Positions 10,673 through 22,355 of a stretch of 64,000 nt of DNA are shown here, piece by piece. The notes below the pieces were generated by a model. It was not told the DNA's origin. It made no database searches and was given only the letters and a program-made list of their open reading frames with translations. Numbering within the stretch: position 1 is the stretch's first letter; the number at the start of each line of letters is the position of its first letter. The position numbers and the translations under genes are program-made. Source of the stretch: Isoetes taiwanensis (taxonomy: Eukaryota > Streptophyta > Lycopodiopsida > Isoetales > Isoetaceae); the NCBI GenBank assembly GCA_021234155.1, contig JAJEKV010000382.1, positions 185,880 to 249,879 on the forward strand, in the 5' to 3' direction.

Positions 10673-13129
10673 TTTTCATAGGGCATAATTTCAAAAACTA
10701 ATAAAGATGATGGACATAAGATTAGAACATCTAAAGAAAAGCAGTGCAAAAAGTCTAGAACTATTAATATTTGATATTTTCATAATGTATAAAGGTAATT
10801 AATGCATAGTCTAGCTTTTTTTAAGCCCTTCATTCATCTCCTAATAGATTGTTGCTTGTATGGAATCTCCAGCATCCAGCTATTATTTGTTGGTGTTAGA
10901 ACGTAAATAAACATTAAAGTTTGAACCTTAAAAGATCATGTCGAACCATTGAATAATGGGATTCTACCTTCATTTGTCTTGCACCTCCATTGTGTAAGAT
11001 ATTTATCTTGTGTGTAATGATCTAGAAGTATTTCTTTTCTTTATGCGCTATGTGGCAAGTTATAAGTTGGGCCTCTATTCCCAAGAGTTATGGAAGAGGT
11101 TTCAAGGACTTGCTAGAATCTCGCTAAATTCTTATTGTTCGATTGGGCAGGGCGAGAATTTGTTTTGGTATTTTTATTGGATTGCATGGTTGGGCAATAT
11201 TAGATTTATAAGATTGTCGATGGTGGAGATTGGGGTGTCGAATTAAGCATAATCTTAGATGTGAAATATGTAACTTCGAGAAATCCAATTGCGGACATGA
11301 CATGTTCGCATATGTGGAATAAGAATCTTCACATATGTGGAATAATACTATATAACTCAATAAATTGTTTTTGTAGACTTACTCTCCTTCCTTCTTTTTC
11401 TATATATACCTTTTAATATTCCCTTTTTTCCCTTTCACAATGAGGGGTGGTTGGTTTTCTCAACTTAATGATATTATTACAATATTGCAAGCGATGGTTG
11501 GTTTTCTCACTTTACGATATTATTACAATATTGCAAATAGAATAGAATGAGAATGAGAATGATTTTTATCGTCCCTTTGAGGCCATTCAAAATTGAACCC
11601 AGAGCTATCATTACAACATTGAACCCCAAGGTGACCTTTGTTTTAGCGGTAGGGCAAAGCCTCGTCAAATAGTCAATATGTTGAAAACCCGCCCTAAGTC
11701 ATGTAGGTTTGAGGGGTGATTAGGCTGCAAGCCTCGACTTGCCGAATGGTTATCTTGAAATGCTGGCTGGTTAGTATTTTTTTTTTTTTTTCTTTTATTA
11801 CAACATTGAAATACGAGACACCCACACTTGGTTGGTTGTTTTCACTTTGGCATATACTATCATCACATATGTAGGGGATCAGTTGTCAAAATGCTTAACT
11901 CAAAGTTAAGTGATTATCATACATAGTTATCCCCAACTGTCCACATAAACGATTAATCATTTCTGTCCACTTATGTTTGAGATTCAACTTCTCGTTTCAA
12001 TTATCTATTTTGCCCATATCTCTTTGAGAATATCCCATTTGTTAGCCTGATCTACTCCTTTACCAACGAACTGCTGCTCCTGCTTGTGTTTTTGTATACA
12101 TCAAGAGCCCAAATACACAGATTAAACACATGTAAAATCTAGAAGTAAAAATAACGCTATTCTGAATAACTTTTAGGTACCCAAAGTTATGCAGCCTGAG
12201 GTTCAATTTTATTCAACTTTCACCTCACCATCTATAAGCTCATGTACATAAACAACAAAGCTTGGATTGAAGTCAAGCAATGTTACTATATGCACCAGTT
12301 CCAGCCAGAATAAATTATGACCTGTCCATGTTTATAGCTTTGAACTGATATCTGTGTCCAGAACACCAAATATCCACATCTAAAAGTGCTTTACATTATT
12401 GTGCATAGCAGTATTACAAACCTTGATGCAGGGGTTTCCAGGGCTATGAATGTGCTGTATATTCAAGATACCAATATAGACCTGAACTTTGATGGCAAAT
12501 CTGGTGCACTGTGCACAATATCACGAATCATCAAAACAACTTGTTGAAGGGTACAACAACAATTGATTTCTCCCATGAGCCGATCATTATTATGCAATTT
12601 GGCTAAGCATTATTATAAAAAGATCAAGGCGTGATGAGCTGCTGTAACTGCTAAAGAGCTTAGCAGAGCTAGACTGCGAGAGCCAATTGGGCATGCCATG
12701 AGGTGGTCAAGATAGGACTGTTATACCCTTACCATGATATACGACCATAAATATGAACATTAGCTTGACAACCCAGACAAAGTCCAAGATGCAAACAACA
12801 GAAAACGCCTCAAAATATGCCAGTTTTTAATAGTAGAGTCACATGCCATGTTTTAACAGTAGTGTTGTTTTGCAATGGGTTTTGCAAAACACCCTAATTA
12901 TGACTTAATAGTGTGGAACAATTTTAATCGCTGGGCAAGAGGTATGTCTACTTCAGCCTAGAATAAGGAGACCTTTAAGGAGACCTTTTAGGAGTTCTTG
13001 GCCTGGAACTCAAATTTGACAGGATATTACAGCTGAAAAAATATTCCTCAATATGAAAGAAGGATGCAATATTTTTAACAAACCTTTTCAATGAAGAAGT
13101 CGGTACCACAACCCTTGGCATAAATATCT
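10673..13129. other. Helitron interior, no gene recognised
   Basis: AT-rich sequence with scattered short frames (for example 11010-11246). 11445-11535 has a short direct repeat of GGTTGGTTTTCTCA. Nothing identifiable. Confidence 0.5.
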
Positions 13130-13500
13130 TTCTTCAGCATGATAGTCAGAGGGATAAAATATCGTGTCTATAGCAGGCCGATTGGATTCTTAACCCTAAA
13201 AAATCAAAGATAAAATGGCAAGCATGAAAGCTAAAACTTATTGTTATTACCTCTGTAAAAGTGTTCACGTTGCAGAAGAAGCTTTCATTGCCCTCCTAAA
13301 ATACACCGGAATGGCTGAAACCTCGGTCTGCTGAAAGTATGCTGCACCTTCTCAGAGGCATGAAAATCTGGAACGGATAGATGGTTTCTAGCACAATCGG
13401 AAGGAGCACTATGCCAATTCAGGAGGCAACATTAGTAACGTGAAATGAGTCAGATTTGATATCAAAATGGAGGCGACAATTAGGCTGCCTCAGCCTTAAG
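13130..13500. repeat. Direct repeat inside Helitron, copy 1
   Basis: About 340 bases starting GATAAAATATCGTGTCTATA are repeated in the same orientation at 16531-16870 with few differences. The minus strand has exon-like sequence ending before GTAATAACAATAAG at about 13250. It suggests that pieces of one captured gene were duplicated. Confidence 0.75.
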
Positions 13501-13759
13501 GCAACCATGTATCTAGCATTGAGTATCCCTGGTCATCTAAGTATACAAAATGAGTGCAGTTAAACAAAGACTGCAAGTACTTGAAGAAATAAAGGTTTTT
13601 ATAGATCCGAGTACAAAATGGAAAAGAAAAAAACAACTCCAGCCTTTCAAATTCAATGCTATATCTTTTTCATGTCCTAGTCTATGACAATATGATGTTT
13701 GTAAGGAATGCCAGCATTCTGCGGGGGCTTAGCAAATTTAACACTTTTCGAAGATGTCA

Positions 13760-13870
<111 letters not shown>

Positions 13871-14706
13871 TCAAACTAATTCTTCATCACTGCTGAGCAA
13901 AAATGCCAACAATATATCGGTTTTGTTTGAAAATTTAGAATGCACTCAAGCAGGACAGCAAAATGTTTGTATTATTGAATATATAATTGAGAAATAAAGT
14001 GTGCATACCTATATTTATATCAGGGAAAACACATGATGTTAAACAACTTGCATTGAAGCTGACAGCTGCCACACATTCAAGAAAGGCTACTCGTACAGGA
14101 GTGGACACTGAGATAGTACACATCTATATTTATCTGATGTTTGCCCAAGGAAAAAAGCTACCCTCAGGCAATTCGCTTTGAAGCAGAGAGCCTCTTAGGT
14201 AGCATTGAGTCTACGTGGAAGTAATCCAAGGTGTAAATAAAATAAATCTTATGTACATGGTCGCCCAACAAGGTTGGGAACCGAAGAGAGGAGATGCTAC
14301 AAAGAAATGACTTGCATTTATGTCGAGCAATACAAATCAGTAAGGATCTGGTGGTAAGATTATATGTTGGTACAACACTCATCTTATCTCATTGGAGAAT
14401 ATGGGGTGTATGTCTAGCCGATTCCTTGGCATTGCAAAGCCTTGTCTTTTGGAGATGCTCCATGTCATAAGTTTCGTTTTCTTCTACAAGAACAAAAATG
14501 ACCAAAAAATATTCATGTTTCTCATTCTAATCAGAGAGAAAAATTGTAGCTTACCCCTTTTCATCTCTAGATGCATTTGGAGTTCTTCTTTCCATTGTCT
14601 TTGGCGTTCACAAAAACTACATAAAAGATGATGAAAGATGTAGAACAGAACGAAGTCATTACAATCCTACCAACCCAGAAAGAACCAGAAAATTAATTAA
14701 TATTAC

Positions 14707-15118
14707 CTAGAAGAAGATGTGGCACAATGACCATCTTGGACAGTTCCCCTCCACTCCTTCAGTTTTTGGGATGGGACTTCCAAAAGAGGGGAGAAGCTAA
14801 CACTCATGGCAGCATCTCCTCCTGGACTTCCAGAGCTCACATGAATAGACCGCTCACTCATGCTACTTCCTTTACTTGGCGACTTGCTACTTGTTATCAG
14901 CTGCCTTGTCTTTCCAGGACTTGAAGTTGCCACGTTTTCTGATCCTTCTTCTCTTACTACACGCCATATGCTGTTGAATTCCTCATACAAAGGAGTTTGA
15001 AGTTTCTTCAGTTCCAGAGCCTGCCAGAAGCTTCTAATCATTCTATAATGTATTAAATTCTTAGAAATTGTCAAAATGGTCAAACTTACCTTTTCATCTA
15101 GGAATGCTCGGACTACAG
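14707..15118 (-). pseudogene. Captured gene fragment with two exons
   Basis: Minus strand. A 29-base exon-like piece (15118-15090, encoding VVRAFLDEK) ends at GAAAAG|GTAAGT. After a 69-base intron ending TTCTGGCAG, a 314-base exon runs 15020-14707 and ends TTCTAG|GTAATA. It is open throughout and encodes a Ser/Lys-rich stretch starting ALELKKLQTPLYEEFNSIW and including EVPSQKLKEWRGT. Both introns have consensus sites, which argues for a real host gene. I do not recognise the protein. It lies in a Helitron and has no visible start or stop, so it is probably a captured, non-functional fragment. It could be expressed as a chimeric transcript. Confidence 0.6.
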
Positions 15119-16500
15119 CTATTTTGTATCATAAAATGCTGGATCAGGGTTTCGCAGCCAGTTTTGGCTTTAGAAAAAAGCCAACATACTGACATTTAGA
15201 CTCCATTATACCCGGCCACAAATTTTCAACTTAACCTTCAACTTAATATGGAAAACAAATGTCAAGGAAAAATAGCATTGCAGATCTGTTCATTTTTACT
15301 CAAGAGTAATGGCTAAAGCTTATTATTATACCTCTATGCACAATCAGTCAGAAGCAAGGGACTTCATTTTATGCGTGGATGGAGCTACTTATAATTGTAT
15401 GCCTAAAAATTTAAGATATTTCACCTGCGTTTTCTGATCATGAAACTATATGGTTTGTATGTACGGACCATTATGTATCACACGCCCCTATGTATCACGA
15501 TTTGACAAAAGGCATATCAGGCTATTTGCATATAATCATTTAGGCAAAGATTATACCTTTGTCTCAGATCAAAAGTTGGCACATAAGAACTTGGCAAAGC
15601 CATCTAAGGCAAAATATAATTTGGCAATGCCATATTCGGCAGGAAACGACTCCATGCAACTACTCCATGCAACTGCATTTCGCATTATTATCTGCCTGAA
15701 AACCAGGAAATGGATCTCTAAAGCTCATACTATTTTCGAAATCCACAAGTATGAGCAATTTCAACCAGGGGCTTACCAACAGAACTCCTTTTTGAAAGCA
15801 TCTGAAGCAATGGAAATCCAGAAAAATCGCCAGCTCTTACAGCTATTTCGTATCAAAAAATGGTGGATCAGGGTTTCATAGCCAGCTTTGGCTTTGGAAA
15901 AGGCCACATATAGGCTTTAGAAAGTGCCACATATAGACTCCATCAAATTTCGCATTTTGTATATCCAATCACAAAATATCAACGTAATATGGGAAACAAA
16001 CAGGGGAAAATAGAGCATTGCGTTCCATTATGTATCTGCGCCATTATGTATCACGATTTGGCAAAAGGCATATCACGCTATTGGCATATAACCATTTAGG
16101 CAAAGATTATACCTTTGTTTCAGATCAAAAGTTGGCACGTAAGAACTTGGCAAAGACATCTAAGGCAAAATATAATTTGGCAATGCCATATTCGACAGGA
16201 GACAGACTCCATGCAATTGCATTTCGCATTATTATCTGCCTGAAAACCAGGAAATGGATCTCTAAAGCTCATACTATTTTCGAAATCCATAAGTATGAGC
16301 AATTTCAGCCAGGGGCTTACCAACAGTTCTCCTTTTTGAAAGCATCTGAAGCAATGGAAATCCAGAAAAATCGCCAGTATAGAAGCTTTTACAGCTATTT
16401 CGTATCAAAAAATGCTGGATCAGGGTTTCATAGCCAGCTTTGGCTTTAGAAAAGGCCACATATAGACTCCATCAAATTTCGCATTTCGTATATCCAGCCC
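15119..16500. repeat. Tandem segmental repeat within Helitron
   Basis: Three related units begin with an ACAGCTATTT-type sequence at about 15115, 15838 and 16390. The last two span about 550 bases between starts; 15470-15930 and 16030-16460 are nearly identical and each encode similar 143-codon plus-strand frames. Minus-strand exon/intron signals (TTGCTTCAG before, GTAAGCCCC after) point to duplicated gene pieces, so I do not call the plus-strand frames genes. Confidence 0.7.
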
Positions 16501-16530
16501 AATTGCAAATCTGTTCATTTTTTATCAAGA

Positions 16531-16870
16531 GTAATAGATAAAATATCGTGTCTATAGCAGGCAGATTGGATTCTTAACCCTAAAACATCAAAGATAAAAT
16601 GGCAAGCATGAAAGCTAAAACTTATTGTTATTACCTCTGTAAAAATGTTCACGTTGCAGAAGAAGCTTTCATTGCCCTCCTAAAATACACCGGAATGGGT
16701 GAAAGCTCGGTCTGCTGAAAGCGACTGCACCTTCTCAGAGGCATGAAAATCTGGAATGGATAGATGGTTTCTAGCACAATCGGAAGGAGCACTATGCCAA
16801 TTCGGGAGGCAACATGAGTAACGTGAAATGAGTCAAATTTGATATTAAAATGGAGGCGACAAATAGGAGA
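16531..16870. repeat. Direct repeat inside Helitron, copy 2
   Basis: Same-orientation copy of 13130-13500. The minus-strand frame here (16891-16649) is open for 80 codons, but its start is not conserved in copy 1. Confidence 0.7.
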
Positions 16871-17831
16871 AGCAAGCCGAAAAGAGCTCATGCTACAAGT
16901 AAAAATGATCCGGCAAAGTTCTCGAGCCCAGGCAGTACTGGCAAAACGGTAAATCCAAGGGATGAAAATAATTTAAGAAAATGAAGGCACATGATGCTGC
17001 ACAGACTATCCTTCAAAAATTGGGTACAAGCATATTGCCTGCATATTACCCCTGCAAGTGCAAAATAAGAAGGCATTTTAACCTAGAATAAAGACAGAGG
17101 GGCATACAGATTATAGATGGTCTTTCCTTTCTTTACATGCTTGCAGAAGCCAGTGCATTTTATTTCTAGAAATAGGAACATCCATTTTTCCATGATTTCC
17201 GGACCCCAATTGCTTCATCTAGGCGTTCTTTCTTCTGAGTTTTTAATGTAATCAAAAGTCCTAAGGATAATGCCCTTTGTTAAGCTACGAGGCGAGAAAT
17301 AGGTGGTGAGACTTCAAAAACATACACGAATGTAGTAGCGGTCTTTTTGCGGCATGGCGTGATCGACCATAACAATGGATTGAAAACTGCGAATAAGCGG
17401 TTTATGTTGGAGGTGCGGCGTTACAAGCCTATAACATTCTAAAGGTTTTAATCATGCACCTTGCATCCCCAAGCATTTGATTGGCAAAAGTAGTGTTCAA
17501 ATTGACCCGAATTTTATTTGGCATGGATCGCCAAGTTCTCGGAGGAATCATCAGGCTGGCGAAGATCTCAAGAGGCTTCTGATTGAGGGAGTTTGAATAC
17601 ATTGGTAGATCGAGGAGAAGTAGTCGAATTCATCACACAAAGAGGATGCATACACGGTTCATCTGCTTAATCCGGTAGGAATGGTGCAACGCGACCACAA
17701 TTCCTCAATAACCGCAATCCATAATGAAAACAATTTCAAAGCATCTCGGTAGTCGATTTAATCTAACGGCCAAAAATGTATACAGACTATCACAAAACGC
17801 CTTTATTATTATATATAGATATAGATATAGA
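16871..17831. other. Helitron 5' region
   Basis: No gene recognised. Minus-strand 5' end of the Helitron; ends in a GATATA-rich tract at 17810-17831. Confidence 0.5.
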
Positions 17832-17901
17832 TAGGCGGACAAATGATCAGCCCACTTACAATTCAGAATATACTGTTTCATCGATACATTACTAAACTAC
17901 A

Positions 17902-18165
17902 TCATAGTGTGTAGATCTCTATGAAGCCATGGTATTTTAAAACCCTATTGTTCCATTTGCTTTGCGGTGAAGATGGCCTACGAAGATAATCATTAGCAAA
18001 ATGAGAGACCGTTACCTGTATCTTTGTTTCTTTAGCTGTCATACAAATATGCAATCCATTCCCTGGGGAAAATAAAAGGAGAAAACACAGTGAGATAACA
18101 AGTCCACTACCAATAGCCATTAAATAGTGGGTAAAAATAGTTTTGCTTCTTGCTCTGTAATACAA
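17902..18165 (-). other. Conserved exon-like frame in three copies
   Basis: An open stretch encoding NGLHICMTAKETKIQ, then FANDYLRRPSSPQSKWNN and a stop after GFIE(I/L)YTL, is kept in three copies: here, 33000-33284 and 36870-37124 (both plus). An acceptor-like CAG or TAG precedes the Asn codon and GTAACG follows the KIQ codons, so it may be a short exon or a last exon. No family recognised. Conservation may only reflect recent duplication. Confidence 0.35.
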
Positions 18166-18189
18166 TCATGCAGTTCCATGTATCTACAA

Positions 18190-19639
18190 GTATAAACCAT
18201 GAGAGATAATCCTAAGCACTCTATTATCTAGTCTATAATGCCAGCTTGATCAAGAAGAAACCACCATTTCTACACTGACCTAAAATACTATAAGTAGTTG
18301 GCATGTCAGCATTCTTCGCCCTTGTTAAAGCTTATATTGATAAGATGCAGGAACAAGGGCGGAAAATAATTGAAGGCCATTTGGAGGGATTGGGGCATCG
18401 GCCAACAACAACACACAAAGCAGACAGAGGACAAGCCATTACATCTAAGACATATATACTTTATCCATGATAACCAGAACTAGCAGGAAAAAGAGAGAGG
18501 AACAGACCCACATAATTGGTTTTTGTATAGACCAAAGAATAAGAGCGTCAAAAAACTCAGTGTTGTGCTTGGTAAAAATGTCACCACATACAGCATGCGT
18601 CACTCCACATCCTTAGTAGTGAGAAAACTGAAACAAGGAAGGAAGGAATAGAATAGAATAGAATAGAATAGTTATACTTATCGTCTTCCTTCTAAAACAT
18701 TTAGAAGGGGACAACATATATTCCAGCAAAAAAGAGATTGGAGGATGAGATGAAAATCTTGAGAAGAGGAAATACCCCTCGGGAGAAGAAGTAAGGGGGG
18801 GTGAGCTATATGATGGAAAACCATTGTGTATGGTCCTGTGAGGGACTCGTGTGTTTCTTCCAGCAAAGAAGGGGTCGAATGCAACTTGCAATTGATTACA
18901 AGAAGCACTGGTTAAGAAGAAGCCTATGTTGCACAATCCTGAGTTAGGCTAATTTTCTTTAGCTTTTCTAATTTTCGTGGCCATTGATGTTAAATTTTGA
19001 AGATCTAATGGCCTAAAACAAATTAAGCTGATGTGATGTGCCACATGGATGAGCTAGAATTGCACGAATGATGAGGGGAGGTTAGACGAGCTTGCTAAAA
19101 CATATGGCACTTTTGTGGACTTGGGAAAATTTTTTATGTTTTGACATGTTAAACCATATAAACAAAACCATATAAACAAGGTGTTGTGCACGAGGGGTTG
19201 CCTTTCGGTGGCGTGAAAGTGTGATTTTATAGTTTCTATTTTTCCAAGTTCTTGAGGCTAATGTTGTTGCTTAGTCTTTGTATTTTAGCTTGTTACTATC
19301 AAAAGATTTATATGTTCTCTATTATTATCATATTCCGAATGCCCTTTTTTTTTAATAAAATACAAGCTTATATGGCATAACGGGATATCGGTCGTTCTTA
19401 ACAATTCAAGGTGTCAATTTCATTGGAGAAGGAAAACAAGCCATGTATGTGCAAGGCGGTCCACCAACTTTAGGTGTTACATCATGTATTCATGAAACAA
19501 TAATGAAAAAGTCCCATTACATTTCTAGAGCAAATACCCCTAGTGTAGAAATGCCATAAACACAAAATTGTAAAAAGCGCCGACTTTCAAATCTCTTTAG
19601 AAGCATCAACAACTTGGCCAACTTCATGCCTAGTTATCT
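18190..19639. other. Palindrome arm, no recognised gene
   Basis: Matches 35366-36860 inverted. A G/C-poor pentanucleotide run (AATAG)n lies at 18650-18670. A 107-codon minus-strand frame at 18613-18936 has a mirror at 36098-36424, but its C-terminus shifts with the microsatellite; I take it as non-coding. Confidence 0.5.
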
Positions 19640-20035
19640 GGTGCATTTATTGGCTCTCGATTTGGGCTTGGATTCGGGGGTATTAGACTTGTGGAATAGG
19701 GGTATTAGACTTGTGCTTTTGGCATGCGGTTATTCCACAAGTCGAATACCCTAATTTCGGGTTGATATTAGGCAAGTCGGATACCAAAGGAAATCTCCTT
19801 TGCGAAGCTGCTATCCCAAAAAGGGGGTATTAGACTCGTCTAAACTCACACTTGCATTACACAAGTCCCGATCTTTTGAAGGGGGTATTAGGCTCGTCTA
19901 AACTAAGGTATGTATTGTGCAAGTCGAATACCCCTTGGTTATTCCACAAGTCGAATATCCCCTTACATCCTTTCCCCCTAGGGAGTATTGGGCTCATCTA
20001 AACTAAGTTATGTATTGCAAGTCGAATACCACTTT
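19640..20035. repeat. Clustered inverted motif, left copy
   Basis: A 12-16-base motif (GGGGTATT(C/A)GACTTGT) and its reverse complement recur about ten times in about 400 bases, mirrored at 35000-35365. It abuts the 3' end of the copia integrase remnant, whose last readable codons already contain the motif. Confidence 0.7.
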
Positions 20036-22075
20036 CATGTTTGACTATCGGTGCGAAAGCGTAACATAGAAAGCTCATCAAAAGTAGCATCGCGACCAAT
20101 GATAACCTTTTCGAAAGCGGGATCCCAAAAGCGATATGCTTTAGCATTAGAAGCATATCAAGGAAAATAGCTTTCGTAGCAACAAGATCAATCTTTTTTT
20201 CTTTTTTAGTTGGAATATGAACATAGCGATTGCAACCAAAAACATGCAAATTAGCAACATTGGGTTTTTACGATCAAACCCAGGGCTTCAAGCGGAGTTT
20301 TGCCTTTGAGGAGAAGTAATTGGCGCGATTTTGCACAAAACACGGCGATGGCAACAACTACGCCCAAAAACACTTATCCAAACTAGAATGAATAAGCATA
20401 AAAGCGCACAACATTCATGATTGTGCGATTCTTCCTTTCGACTTAGCGCCATTACATTTGTGGAGAATAAGGCGTTGTGTATTCATGGAAAATGCCTATA
20501 TCGCACAAACTTTGTCAAAAGTTAAAGATTTAAACTCACCACCATTATCGATTCGCAATCTTTGAATCATGGTTCGGTTTGAGCCTCAACCCCGGTTTCT
20601 TAAAGGTACAAAAGATGGATAGGACATCAGATTTTTTGGAAAGAAAGTACACAAAGGTATAGCGAGTATAATCATCAATGAAGAGAAGAAAGTATAGGGC
20701 TTTACCAATGGAAACACAAAATGGGCCACAAAGATCAGAATGCACAAGTTCTAAGAAAAGCGAGGTGGGATGGGAAAGTCTCCGGAGAATGGATGGCGAT
20801 CTTTGCTTACCAAGAGCACAAGCCTCACAAACACCCAATACACCATGTGTTGACAAATTATGTCCATCCACAAGTTCATCACAACTCATGTCCAAAAGAG
20901 CTTGAAAGTTAGCATGACCAAAGCGTCAATGCCATAAAGTACTGACATCATCACCACAAGATATTACAACATTGGCAAACTCATCATTCAGTTGAAGAGC
21001 ATAAAGATTGCCTTGGCGAAAAGCAGTGGCAAAAAAACAAGACCATCTTTCACAAAGCGGCAAACACGGTTATCAAACTGAACAAGGAAGCCAATATCAG
21101 TAAGACGAGCAAGAGAAGGGAGATTGTGGTAAAGGTCCGGCACATGTAGAACCCCATGCAAAAGCCGCACACCAGAAGATGTGTGAATCTGAAGAGTACC
21201 AATGCCTTTGACAGCAAGGGGTCTATTGTCACCAAGATAGACAAATTTCTTAGCAAGAAGAGGGCGATATTGTATCAACCAATGTTTGTGATGAGATGTG
21301 TTGAGTAGCAGCAGAATCTACAAGCATAGAATCATTAGCTTTAACCATTTCAAGCGCATCATGGACACAATGTCCCTCATCTCGCATGCCAAGAAGAAGT
21401 TTATGATTAGTAGCAATTTTTTTTATAATAACATTCTTTTTCAGGATGGCCAGACTTTTTACAATATTCGCAAACAATAGAACGATTTCTCTTGGGAGGA
21501 GGACTACAACCATAGTCCGCGACCGCCGTGGCGCCCATCCATGACCGAATGACCCGGCATGCTCATCAAAGCATAATTAGCCGATCATCATCCGAGATCG
21601 TTTAGAATGAACCACAAGAGTTTTAAATGCTGATCTTTGGAATATTTTTGAAGTTTGATAGCTTCACCTTTCAATGAAATATGAACCACGATCTAGAGTG
21701 AGGTTGGCTTTGTTGAGTAAAAGCTGCATTTAACAACCTTGAATTCTTTCGGCGCAAAGTTTCTAGGAGTGCAACAATTTGTTGTTGAGGTGGTATGACC
21801 TCATCAGCAATAGACAAGCCAACTACAAGAGTTTTAAACTTATCAAAGTGAAGGTCAAAAGAATCTGTGAGGATACAACGAAGATTGGCAATATCATTGC
21901 GAAGACTATAAATCTCATATACAGTCAATCATAAACTTTGTCAAGGTAACTCCAAATCTCAGCAGAGGTTTTGAGATCCCTAACATCCATCAGTATGGAT
22001 TCTTTGAGTGCATAAAGTATCAAAGAACGAGCCACTTTATTTTTTTCTCCCAGTCAGCCCACAAGTCGAATACCC
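20036..22075 (-). pseudogene. Ty1/copia remnant: gag, protease, integrase
   Basis: Read from 22075 downward: a UBN2-type gag (ILYALKESILMDVRDLK, EIYSLRNDIANL), a CX2CX4HX4C zinc knuckle (CEYCKKSGHPEKEC, about 21431-21472), an aspartic protease motif VDSAATQHI (Ala where DSG is usual), a GAG-pre-integrase segment (VLHVPDLYHNL, CEACALGK) and the start of the integrase core (SDLCGP, DDYTRYTFVYFL). It then runs into the end of integrase (VHIPTKK). No reverse transcriptase, RNase H or LTR is visible. Many frame breaks coincide with CAG/CTG differences from the right copy (34255-35024), so some are probably consensus errors. It cannot be autonomous. Confidence 0.85.
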
Positions 22076-22335
22076 CTTTGGTTATCCTACAAGTCTAATT
22101 ACACACACACACACACAACCCCCCTCCCCAAAAAAAAAAAAAAAAAACTTTTTTTTTTTTTGAAGAATTCCAATATACAAGCATTGGGATTTTTTAAATC
22201 ATAAATTTATTGCACAACAAGTCGAATAAGCGTCAAGGTTCAGTGTTACTATGTAGAATTCATATTTCGGTTCTAAAGGTTTATACTTATGTTAATACAA
22301 ATTTGCTTGGTTAATAGATAACTTTTTTCCGTGAT
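21462..22335. repeat. Direct duplication, copy 1 part 1
   Basis: Same orientation as 27592-28450 (gag segment and flank). Copy 1 is interrupted by two LINE insertions and resumes at 25138-25910, which matches 28510-29250. Copy 1 shows CAG/CTG changes up to about 21.6 kb (gaccagcatg reads gacccggcatg). Confidence 0.85.
22090..22160. repeat. Low-complexity AC, C, A and T runs
   Basis: (AC)n, CCCCCCTCCCC, poly-A and poly-T in succession. In the sister copy (28225-28265) the AC and T runs are absent and the A-run is longer. Confidence 0.85.
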
Positions 22336-22355
22336 GTTTTTATACTTATGCTAGT

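Noticed and set aside
15450-16449. Two similar 143-codon plus-strand frames as a gene pair
   Set aside because: They are two units of a tandem segmental repeat whose minus strand has the splice signals.
18613-18936. 107-codon frame, mirrored at 36098-36424
   Set aside because: C-terminus lies in a pentanucleotide microsatellite and differs between copies; no start context or motif.
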